Shown piece by piece: positions 1-5,680 of a DNA stretch of 9,836 nucleotides. Position numbers and translations under genes: made by a program. The stretch comes from MGR-bin208 sp043779285 (lineage in GTDB: Bacteria; Bacteroidota; Bacteroidia; Chitinophagales; Chitinophagaceae). Numbering within the stretch: the first letter of the stretch is position 1; every line of letters starts with the position of its first letter. The notes beneath the pieces were generated by a model. That model ran no database searches, had not been told where the DNA came from, and saw nothing but the letters and a program-made list of their open reading frames with translations. The stretch spans positions 1 to 9,836 of the forward strand of contig JAYWEL010000148.1 in the NCBI GenBank assembly GCA_043779285.1. The letters run 5' to 3'.

Positions 1-2418
1 ATCACTATAAGTATAATCTTCATATCCATCAGCTCCGGTCATATTTAAATGAAACCGGTCTGTATTCAATTGTTTGCGTACTGTTTTTGAACCCATGTAA
101 ATAAACTTGCCGGCAAATAAACGCAATTTCATTCCACCTCCTCTAACATAGTTGAAAAAATAGTTGCCAGTAAAAGCAACTCTTGCAAAATCGGTGGATT
201 GTTCAATTCGGAGATTTGCAGAATAGGGGTATAAGGCTCTGTTATTTTCTATAACAAAGTCCAACTGCTGAAGGTTTCTTTGACTACCAAAAGTATTTAC
301 ACGGTTTGTAATACTTGTATCGATACCTGTAATAACGGTGTCTTTGTTAAAACGTAAATTTTGTTCAGTAATAAAAAATGATTTGAACTGAATATGTTTA
401 TGAATCGAATTTGTCAGGTCTTTTTCTTTAAAGGTTAACCGAAAACCTGGAACAATTTTTTGAAAAGTTAAAACTGTTTTTTCATTTTTCGATTCCGTAA
501 AAACATAATCAGAGAATGTAGATGCATTCAGAAATACATCCAGTTTCCGTATGGCACTGTTGGAGAAATGAGTGTAATTTATTTTCCCGGTGCCGACTAG
601 TTTTTTGGTGCCTGTTGCAAACATGGGTATTACAAAAAATTGGAAAGCAGAAGGAGGAAGTTTGTAATTTGAAATGAATAGTCCAGCCATTAGTTTGTCA
701 TAACTATTAAATCCCATTACCGGATTTAACCAAAGTAAATTCTTAGTTGGGTAATTGATATATTCTTTTAGTTTTTTTATCGATAGCAAACTGGCAATTT
801 TCCATTTACGCACAAAAGTAGGATCTATAACACCCCTTTTGGTTAAGAGTGAAAAAATGGAATCAAGATTAAGTTCAGTAGAAGATTGCAAAGAGGATTT
901 AAAGTCTTCCGGATAAGGATGTTTGAACTGCCAATCTCGGTAATATTTTTTTATTCCATTAGCAAATGAAGTGTTGCCCATTTTTTCTTCGAGAAACTCC
1001 ATCCATTTATACGTTTTATGATAGACGACCAATCCATAGTTTGTTCGATTAAAAGCTTCTGCGTTTAATTCAATAGGTTGATCGAGTTTTGAAACAGCCT
1101 TTGTTTTTAAAAGTAGGTTTTCAAAATTTTGACGATTTATACTTTGTACTGCTCGTTCCACTTTAGGCTTTTTAGTATTTTGCCAGTGCAAGTATTTGTT
1201 ATCATAAAATGTGTTCAGGCCTTCATCCATCCAGGGATGTAGCCTTTCGTTGCTTGCCAAGATGCCATAAAACCAATTGTGCCCCACTTCATGTTCAAGG
1301 ATAAGATCCAATATCGATTGATCCAACATTTCCCCCAAAACAGTTATGGTAGGGTATTCCATGCCGCCTGATATTTTATCCCAACCCTGTACTGCAGATA
1401 CGGTATTATATGGATATTCTCCAATCCATTCATTTCTGGTCTTAACAGCATCTTTAATAATTTGTATGCTGTTTTTCCAAAGTTCTTTTTTGGAAGAAGA
1501 ATAAAAGGAAAATGCATCAATGATTTTTCCTGAGTTCAATTTCAATGTATCATGACTTACTAAAAAATCTTTACTGGCAAACCAGGCAAAATCATGCACA
1601 TTGTTTTGCATGTATTGCAAGGTTTTTGTCTTGCTGGAAGTTAATACAGTTGGCGTTTTAGGTAATTGATTTTTTGCAACAGATGCATTTGGTTTTATTG
1701 ATGTTTTTTTAGCTTCTGCTATAGAAGTTGGTTTTCTGTTGATCATCCATTCAAACTCATCTTTATTTTGCAGTTCACCCGTTGCCGCTACAACATAGTT
1801 TTGGGGCAGTGATATTTGTACATTATAATTTCCAAACTCACTGTAAAACTCTCCCTGATCGAGATAAGGCATCGGGTGCCAGCCTTTCCGGTCATACACA
1901 GCCGGTTTTGGATACCATTGAGTTAGCTGATAATTATTTTTATCATGACCGCTTCGCGAAAAAATAGCCGGTAGTTTTACATGAAATGAAGTGCTGATAA
2001 AAGTTTTTGCACCCGGCGCAAGTGTTGTTGGAAGAATTAGTTTAATGATGTCAATATGCAAAGGATGATCTTCAATATCTGCGGTTATATTATTTACCCG
2101 AAAAGTAAGGCGGTTGATATAACCCTTGTTTTCTTTATCCGAAAAATAAAAATCAGTATTACCGTTTTTTAATTGTTGATTGCTGAATGCGGTCCGGTCA
2201 TTTTTATAAGCATTCGGCCATATATGAAACCAGATAAAATGCAAACTGTCGGGAGAATTATTGATGTATTCAATATTGACAAAACCAGTCAGCGTATGCT
2301 CCTTGTCATTCAACGAAACATCGATTGTATAATTGACCTGTTGCTGCCAATATTTTTGTTGGGCATGTACAGATGATAAAAAAATAAAGGCTAAAAAGAA
2401 AAAAAAAATTTTTCTCAC
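1..2418 (-). CDS. Secreted M1 family metallopeptidase, 3' end beyond the left edge
   Basis: Zinc-dependent aminopeptidase-type protein; 806 codons are in the window with no stop. The start is GTG at 2418, because the same frame has TGA 15 bases upstream and no ATG between. Residues 1-19 form a Sec signal peptide (MRK, a Phe/Leu-rich core, then VHA before QQ), so the protein is exported. Residues about 25-230 resemble the M1 N-terminal beta domain. The catalytic domain has GGMEY at 351-355 (the GAMEN-like exopeptidase motif), HEVGHNW at 376-382 and E399 in WMDEG, giving the HExxH-x18-E zinc site. Y466 in VVYHK fits the proton-donor tyrosine. After about residue 600 the sequence no longer looks like the usual M1 helical domain. 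It has alternating hydrophobic/polar stretches that could be beta-strands of an outer-membrane or surface domain; this is inference. It lies 53 bases behind the sugar transferase on the same strand. The peptide substrate is unknown. Confidence 0.9.
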   Translation of the reverse strand, partial: MRKIFFFFLAFIFLSSVHAQQKYWQQQVNYTIDVSLNDKEHTLTGFVNIEYINNSPDSLHFIWFHIWPNAYKNDRTAFSNQQLKNGNTDFYFSDKENKGYINRLTFRVNNITADIEDHPLHIDIIKLILPTTLAPGAKTFISTSFHVKLPAIFSRSGHDKNNYQLTQWYPKPAVYDRKGWHPMPYLDQGEFYSEFGNYNVQISLPQNYVVAATGELQNKDEFEWMINRKPTSIAEAKKTSIKPNASVAKNQLPKTPTVLTSSKTKTLQYMQNNVHDFAWFASKDFLVSHDTLKLNSGKIIDAFSFYSSSKKELWKNSIQIIKDAVKTRNEWIGEYPYNTVSAVQGWDKISGGMEYPTITVLGEMLDQSILDLILEHEVGHNWFYGILASNERLHPWMDEGLNTFYDNKYLHWQNTKKPKVERAVQSINRQNFENLLLKTKAVSKLDQPIELNAEAFNRTNYGLVVYHKTYKWMEFLEEKMGNTSFANGIKKYYRDWQFKHPYPEDFKSSLQSSTELNLDSIFSLLTKRGVIDPTFVRKWKIASLLSIKKLKEYINYPTKNLLWLNPVMGFNSYDKLMAGLFISNYKLPPSAFQFFVIPMFATGTKKLVGTGKINYTHFSNSAIRKLDVFLNASTFSDYVFTESKNEKTVLTFQKIVPGFRLTFKEKDLTNSIHKHIQFKSFFITEQNLRFNKDTVITGIDTSITNRVNTFGSQRNLQQLDFVIENNRALYPYSANLRIEQSTDFARVAFTGNYFFNYVRGGGMKLRLFAGKFIYMGSKTVRKQLNTDRFHLNMTGADGYEDYTYSD

Positions 2419-2434
2419 AAGGGGATGGTTTATT

Positions 2435-2442
2435 CAAATTTA
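2435..2442 (-). promoter_or_regulatory. Possible -7 box for the M1 peptidase gene
   Basis: The minus strand reads TAAATTTG, an exact match to the Bacteroidota -7 consensus TAnnTTTG, in the 53-base gap ahead of the GTG start. I see no good TTTG at the -33 distance. This weakens the call, and read-through from the sugar transferase gene is equally possible. Confidence 0.3.
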
Positions 2443-2471
2443 AAACTAAAATTCAAAATTCCCTGTTGGTA

Positions 2472-3893
2472 TTATTTCCCTTTACCGAGAAAGATAATCC
2501 GCAACGAATGTATCATTATCTTAAAGTCAAGTGCAAGCGAAATGTTTTCGATATAGATCAAGTCAAACTTACATCGTTGAATCATTTCTTCAATATTTTC
2601 TGCATAGCCAAATTGTACCATTCCCCAGCTTGTAAGACCGGGCTTTACTTTCAACAGGTATTTGTAATAAGGGAAGAGTGGAATTAACTGATCGATATAA
2701 TGTTTACGTTCGGGCCTGGGTCCAACCAGACTCATTTCGCCGATTAATATATTCCATAATTGGGGCAATTCATCTAATCTCCATTTACGCATAATTCGTC
2801 CCCATTTAGTAATCCTAGGATCAAAATCGGAGGACAGTTTAGGGCCGTCATATTCTGCATCAATAAACATCGAACGGAACTTGTACAATAAAAATGGGTT
2901 GCCTTTATAGCCGACTCTTTGCTGACTGTATATGATTGGTCCATTGGATGAAAGCTTTACCCTGATTGCAATAATAAGAATGAGGGGCGATAAAATAATT
3001 GCTCCTGAAATAGAAACGAGTATATCTAATAAGCGTTTTATATTCTGTTGCCAATCCGGCATCAATCCCATTTTAAGATCAATTAAAGCAGCTCCCAATA
3101 CATTACTGGTTTTTACTGAGCCCGAAAGAATGTCTAAAGTATTTGGCTGAATTTTTATTTCCACATCTTTTTCACTCAGTCGCTTTATGATTTCTTCAAT
3201 GAAGTGATGGTCGTTTTTTTCCAATGCAATGACAACCTGATCAATATTGTTTTGGTCAATGATTTTTTCAAGATCATTCAAAGAGCCAAGATGATTCAGG
3301 TATTTCTGCAGTTCGTTTTTAGATTGTTCGTTTGCCGAAACGAATCCGGCATAGTGATACCCTTCATTACGAATATTCTTTTCCGTTTCCTTATAAAGAA
3401 GAATTGCGTTTTTCTGCCCACCAATCATTAATGTTTTAAAAGAAACAGTTCCTTGCAGCAGTTGTTTTTTTACAAACAGCAGGATAAAGTAACGGCCACA
3501 AAAAATGAAAAGGAAATGAATAATTACCAGCAATGAAAAGCTTTGATAATAGTATTTAAGATATTCCGGATTTACATCATTTAATAGCAACAGAAAAAAC
3601 AATACCATGCTTCCAATAAAAACCTGGATGAATGTATTAGTAAATTCTATCAATCTAGATTTTTTATATAAGGAATGATAAGAACCCGACAAATTGAATA
3701 GGATCATCCAGCCAAATGGAATAAGGAAGATTTGAGACCAGAATATATTGGGTATGTTCAAAAAACCGGATTCGAAAACAGGTTCATTCAACAACCATTT
3801 TCTAAAAAAATAAAAGCAAGACCAGGCCAATGTGGCCAGCATAAAATCGCTAAAAGCATACCAGGCTGTATTTATTTTTTTATGGGTTTGCAT
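2472..3893 (-). CDS. Polyprenyl-phosphate sugar-1-phosphate transferase (WcaJ/WbaP-like)
   Basis: Inner-membrane enzyme that would transfer a sugar-1-phosphate from a nucleotide sugar to undecaprenyl phosphate, the first step of an exopolysaccharide, capsule or O-antigen repeat unit. The 473 residues from ATG at 3893 match the usual length of the long family members. The frame could also open at the TTG three bases earlier, but ATG is preferred. There are four hydrophobic segments at about 12-32, 50-70, 88-107 and 117-140. A Rossmann-like CoA_binding_3-type region follows (LMIGG near 155), then a hydrophobic membrane helix near 288-307. The C-terminal bacterial sugar transferase domain shows YKFRSM, LDELPQLWN (catalytic Asp-Glu pair D374/E375), EMSLVGPRPE and KPGLTSWG. 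The start comes right after the stop of the oxidoreductase gene, so the two are probably co-transcribed and translationally coupled. No glycosyltransferases, flippase or polymerase lie nearby, so the sugar and the final polymer cannot be told. Confidence 0.93.
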   Translation of the reverse strand: MQTHKKINTAWYAFSDFMLATLAWSCFYFFRKWLLNEPVFESGFLNIPNIFWSQIFLIPFGWMILFNLSGSYHSLYKKSRLIEFTNTFIQVFIGSMVLFFLLLLNDVNPEYLKYYYQSFSLLVIIHFLFIFCGRYFILLFVKKQLLQGTVSFKTLMIGGQKNAILLYKETEKNIRNEGYHYAGFVSANEQSKNELQKYLNHLGSLNDLEKIIDQNNIDQVVIALEKNDHHFIEEIIKRLSEKDVEIKIQPNTLDILSGSVKTSNVLGAALIDLKMGLMPDWQQNIKRLLDILVSISGAIILSPLILIIAIRVKLSSNGPIIYSQQRVGYKGNPFLLYKFRSMFIDAEYDGPKLSSDFDPRITKWGRIMRKWRLDELPQLWNILIGEMSLVGPRPERKHYIDQLIPLFPYYKYLLKVKPGLTSWGMVQFGYAENIEEMIQRCKFDLIYIENISLALDFKIMIHSLRIIFLGKGK

Positions 3894-3896
3894 CAA

Positions 3897-4874
3897 TTAA
3901 GATCGGGTAACAACGTTGTGGCTAATTTTTTCCAAAATCTGATGAGCTACTTCCATGGCCATTAATCCGTCAATTTCAGAAACAATGGTTTTTGTATTAT
4001 TTACAATGGCGTTTCTAAATTCTTCCAATTCTCTTTTAATGGCATTTACTTCTGGAATAGATGGATTTGCTATAGCTATCGTTTTTTTGCCTTTCGAAGT
4101 TTCTATGTCAAATGAAAAAACATTCTCATCTTTTTCTTCTTTCATTTTAATCACTTCTGTTTTCTTATTCAGAAAATCAATTCCGATATAAGCGTCTTTC
4201 TGAAAAAACCGCATTTTACGCATCTGCTTCATGGATATGCGGCTGCTAGTGAGGTTAGCAACACAACCGTTATGAAATTCAATTCGAACGTTGGCAATAT
4301 CCGGCGTGTCGGATAAAACAGTAACTCCACTTGCCGAAATAGATTTAACGGTACTTTTTACAATACTTAAAATGATGTCAATATCATGAATCATCAAATC
4401 CAGGATCACACTTACTTCTGCTCCACGAGGATTGAATTGTGCCAATCGATGCACTTCTATAAACATGGGGTTTAATGCAATATCCTTGATAGCCAGAAAG
4501 GCCGGATTAAACCTTTCTACATGACCCACCTGTAATTTTACATCCGATTCCTTAGCCAGTTTTACAAGTTGATATGCTTCTTCCATGGTATTGGCAAGCG
4601 GTTTTTCTACAAAAACATGTTTGCCTTTCTTCAATGCTTTTTCACAAATCTCAAAATGAAATGGAGTAGGAGTCACAACATCTACCAGATCACATTTATC
4701 TATTAACTCATTTTCATTTAAAAAACGCTTCACTTGATATTTTTCAACCACTTCATTGGCATTCACATCATTCGGATCGTAAAATCCAATAATTTCAATA
4801 CCACTGATTTCTTTCCAGTTGTTTAAATGAAACTTTCCAAGATGTCCTACTCCGAAAACGGCAACTTTTAGCAT
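3897..4874 (-). CDS. Gfo/Idh/MocA family NAD(P)-dependent sugar oxidoreductase
   Basis: Cytoplasmic dehydrogenase of 325 residues, the normal size for the family. The N-terminal Rossmann fold has GVGHLG at 8-13 and an acidic D33 at the end of strand 2, which suggests NAD preference. EKP at 90-92 carries the conserved catalytic-site lysine K91. VGHVERFNP (116-124) and the D159-x3-H163-x2-D166 pattern form the C-terminal substrate domain. The GHVERFNP signature recalls relatives annotated as UDP-N-acetylglucosamine 3-dehydrogenase (GnnA-like, found near lipid A genes in some bacteria). That substrate is inference only, and no partner aminotransferase or acyltransferase is seen here. It is first in a minus-strand pair, with its stop TAA only 3 bases before the ATG of the sugar transferase. 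A job in making or modifying a nucleotide sugar for surface glycans therefore fits. Confidence 0.9.
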   Translation of the reverse strand: MLKVAVFGVGHLGKFHLNNWKEISGIEIIGFYDPNDVNANEVVEKYQVKRFLNENELIDKCDLVDVVTPTPFHFEICEKALKKGKHVFVEKPLANTMEEAYQLVKLAKESDVKLQVGHVERFNPAFLAIKDIALNPMFIEVHRLAQFNPRGAEVSVILDLMIHDIDIILSIVKSTVKSISASGVTVLSDTPDIANVRIEFHNGCVANLTSSRISMKQMRKMRFFQKDAYIGIDFLNKKTEVIKMKEEKDENVFSFDIETSKGKKTIAIANPSIPEVNAIKRELEEFRNAIVNNTKTIVSEIDGLMAMEVAHQILEKISHNVVTRS

Positions 4875-4892
4875 GAATAGTAATTATAGGGA

Positions 4893-4900
4893 CAAAAATA
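4893..4900 (-). promoter_or_regulatory. Probable -7 promoter box for the oxidoreductase/sugar transferase genes
   Basis: The minus strand reads TATTTTTG, matching TAnnTTTG, 18 bases before the ATG at 4874. A start site about 6 bases downstream would leave a leader of roughly a dozen bases. The -33 region is T-rich without a clear TTTG. Confidence 0.4.
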
Positions 4901-5016
4901 ACTAAATACTGTTGGGATGGAAATAAAAAAGGAGGGGTTTAGTTTTACAAGAAATAAATGAACTGATCAGGTAAATCATTTTTTTTATCAAGAAATTCTA
5001 CTATATCATAAAACCG
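4901..5016. other. AT-rich intergenic spacer
   Basis: This is the gap between the promoter box of the oxidoreductase gene and the tRNA terminator. Apart from T-runs near 4979-4986 that follow the terminator on the minus strand, I see no gene, repeat or clear site. Confidence 0.5.
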
Positions 5017-5052
5017 AAAAAGCCTCAAACACATTTGTATTTAAGGCTTTTT
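5017..5052 (-). terminator. Intrinsic terminator of the tRNA-Asp transcript
   Basis: On the minus strand two 16-base arms (5052-5037 and 5032-5017) pair end to end, counting G-U pairs, around an AAAT tetraloop. The stem starts with AAAAAGCC and ends with GGCTTTTT, so the closing arm supplies the U-run. It begins two bases after the discriminator base of the tRNA. It separates the tRNA unit from the promoter of the downstream oxidoreductase gene. Confidence 0.9.
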
Positions 5053-5053
5053 G

Positions 5054-5127
5054 CGGACCGGACGGGACTCGAACCCGCGACCTCCGCCGTGACAGGGCGG
5101 CATTCTAACCAACTGAACTACCGATCC
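5054..5127 (-). tRNA. tRNA-Asp (anticodon GTC)
   Basis: A complete 74-base cloverleaf reads on the minus strand. The acceptor arm GGATCGG pairs with CCGGTCC (one G-U pair), followed by discriminator G. The D arm is GTTC/GAAT around AGTTGGTTA. The anticodon stem CCGCC/GGCGG encloses CTGTCAC, with GTC at 5093-5091. The T loop contains GGTTCGAGTCC. CCA is not encoded. It is the 3'-most member of a row in which the same 5' end occurs three more times upstream (to 5567). No good promoter lies directly in front of it, so it is probably transcribed through those copies or from an internal start. Processing at its 5' end by RNase P is expected. Confidence 0.97.
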
Positions 5128-5146
5128 AAAAATTATAAGAACTTTT

Positions 5147-5193
5147 ACAGGGCGTCTCGCCTAAGGCGAGATAACCAACTGAACTACCGATCC
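5147..5193 (-). repeat. tRNA-Asp 5'-end repeat with hairpin insert, copy 1
   Basis: A 47-base unit. On the minus strand the first 22 bases equal the first 22 of the intact tRNA-Asp. Then the tRNA's GAATGC is replaced by TCTCGCCTTAGGCGAGA, a perfect 7-bp hairpin with a TTA loop. The unit ends with CGCCCTGT, matching the tRNA's 5' anticodon arm. It has no 3' half, so it cannot give a tRNA. It lies 19 bases before the intact tRNA, and the minus-strand bases after it (AAAAGTTCTT) also follow copy 3. Confidence 0.92.
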
Positions 5194-5200
5194 AAAATAT
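5192..5200 (-). promoter_or_regulatory. Weak internal promoter candidate before copy 1
   Basis: The minus strand reads TATATTTTG, one inserted base away from the TAnnTTTG consensus, overlapping the first bases of copy 1. A start here would transcribe copy 1 and then the intact tRNA. The match is imperfect in an AT-rich spacer and chance is likely. Confidence 0.15.
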
Positions 5201-5211
5201 ATAATCAACAT

Positions 5212-5258
5212 ACAGGGCATCTCACCTCAGGCGAGATAACCAGCTGAATTACTGATTT
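5212..5258 (-). repeat. tRNA-Asp 5'-end repeat with hairpin insert, copy 2 (diverged)
   Basis: The same 47-base layout as copy 1 and exactly 65 bases from it, but with about eight changes. The tRNA part has decayed (AAATCAGTAATTCAG in place of GGATCGGTAGTTCAG). The hairpin is TCTCGCC-TGA-GGTGAGA. The single stem change leaves a G-U pair, so the fold survives as minus-strand RNA. Its first 10 bases overlap the end of the GIY-YIG gene, and the TAA stop is formed from the tRNA-derived sequence. Confidence 0.85.
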
Positions 5259-5506
5259 AAAATATTGATTGGTTGGGTTAACAACCAATTCAAATAAACT
5301 TTATTGCAACGCTTTAATCTTTTTTCCAGACTTTCAGCTTCAACTCTTGAATTAAAGGGTGCAAGAAAAATTAATTTCCAAGGCCCCTTATTTTTTGTAA
5401 AAGTTGAAATACCAGCGTTGTGTTGTTCTACTCTTTTTTTGAAATCAGAAGTACTTCCTTTATAGAAAATACCTACATTATTCTCAATTATATAAGTATA
5501 AAACAT
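5249..5506 (-). CDS. Small GIY-YIG (URI-type) endonuclease domain protein
   Basis: An 85-residue single-domain nuclease homologue. The GIY-YIG core is visible: Y3/Y5-I-I as the first half, FYKGST (14-19) as the second half with Y15, then DFKKRVEQHN with R25 and H29. GPWKLIFL (41-48) and VEAESLEKRLKR (55-66), where E61 fits the metal-binding glutamate, complete the fold. No DNA-binding domain or nuclease partner is attached. The ATG lies 14 bases after copy 3 and the TAA lies inside copy 2, so the gene fits exactly between two tRNA-Asp 5'-end repeats and reads in the same direction as the tRNA. This suggests it belongs to an element associated with the tRNA gene. Stand-alone GIY-YIG proteins of this size are common in Bacteroidota and their function is mostly unknown. 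Cutting or homing at tRNA-Asp is a hypothesis. The active-site residues look intact, which argues against a dead gene. Confidence 0.85.
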   Translation of the reverse strand: MFYTYIIENNVGIFYKGSTSDFKKRVEQHNAGISTFTKNKGPWKLIFLAPFNSRVEAESLEKRLKRCNKVYLNWLLTQPINILNQ

Positions 5507-5520
5507 GAAAAGAACTTTTG

Positions 5521-5567
5521 ACAGGGCGTCTCGCCTAAGGCGAGATTACCAACTGAACTGCCGATCC
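5521..5567 (-). repeat. tRNA-Asp 5'-end repeat with hairpin insert, copy 3 (promoter-proximal)
   Basis: Differs from copy 1 at only two of 47 positions. The match to the intact tRNA continues slightly further, through CTGTCA of the anticodon loop. The hairpin TCTCGCCTTAGGCGAGA is perfect. It is the outermost copy. A good promoter lies about 20 bases upstream, the position expected for the original tRNA gene start, and the ATG of the GIY-YIG gene follows 14 bases downstream. Confidence 0.92.
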
Positions 5568-5587
5568 ATCCCATAAATTTGGGAGTG

Positions 5588-5620
5588 CAAATATAGAGGA
5601 ATTATTTTTTCAATAACAAA
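5588..5620 (-). promoter_or_regulatory. Promoter for the copy 3 / GIY-YIG / tRNA-Asp unit
   Basis: The minus strand has TTTG (5620-5617), a 21-base spacer and TATATTTG (5595-5588). This matches both parts of the Bacteroidota housekeeping promoter (TTTG and TAnnTTTG) at a normal distance. A start around 5581 would give a leader of about 14 bases before the tRNA-like 5' end of copy 3, a typical tRNA gene layout. Transcription would pass through the GIY-YIG gene and copies 2 and 1 before reaching the intact tRNA. Confidence 0.65.
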
Positions 5621-5622
5621 AC

Positions 5623-5656
5623 TTTGTTGAGTTTTTCTTGCAATCCAGTAACTTTA
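5623..5656 (+). promoter_or_regulatory. Possible promoter for accA-dapA
   Basis: TTTG at 5623-5626, then 22 bases, then TAACTTTA at 5649-5656, one mismatch from TAnnTTTG. The ATG of accA is 24 bases further on. It would be divergent from the tRNA-unit promoter, with the two overlapping at about 5617-5626. Confidence 0.4.
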
Positions 5657-5680
5657 CCCCCTTATTAATAATTAATATTC

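Noticed and set aside
1782..2376. Short plus-strand frames opposite the M1 peptidase
   Set aside because: The minus-strand frame is continuous from 2418 to the edge with clear peptidase motifs, so the plus-strand frames are shadows.
5035..5247. Plus-strand open frame of 70 codons across the tRNA and repeats 1 and 2
   Set aside because: It is the antisense translation of tRNA-Asp and its fragments (the RTGLEPATSAVTG-type peptide often misannotated at tRNA genes), not a protein gene.
5147..5567. CRISPR array suggested by regularly spaced repeats
   Set aside because: There are only three units, spacing is uneven beyond the first two, a gene interrupts them, and the repeat is clearly derived from the neighbouring tRNA.
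5054..5567. Group I intron or split tRNA with a GIY-YIG homing gene
   Set aside because: The downstream tRNA is complete with its own 5' half. The upstream copy has its D arm and anticodon stem broken by the hairpin, so splicing it to a 3' half would not give a tRNA.
5147..5567. Additional tRNA-Asp genes at the three repeats
   Set aside because: Each lacks the anticodon 3' arm, the T arm and the 3' acceptor strand.
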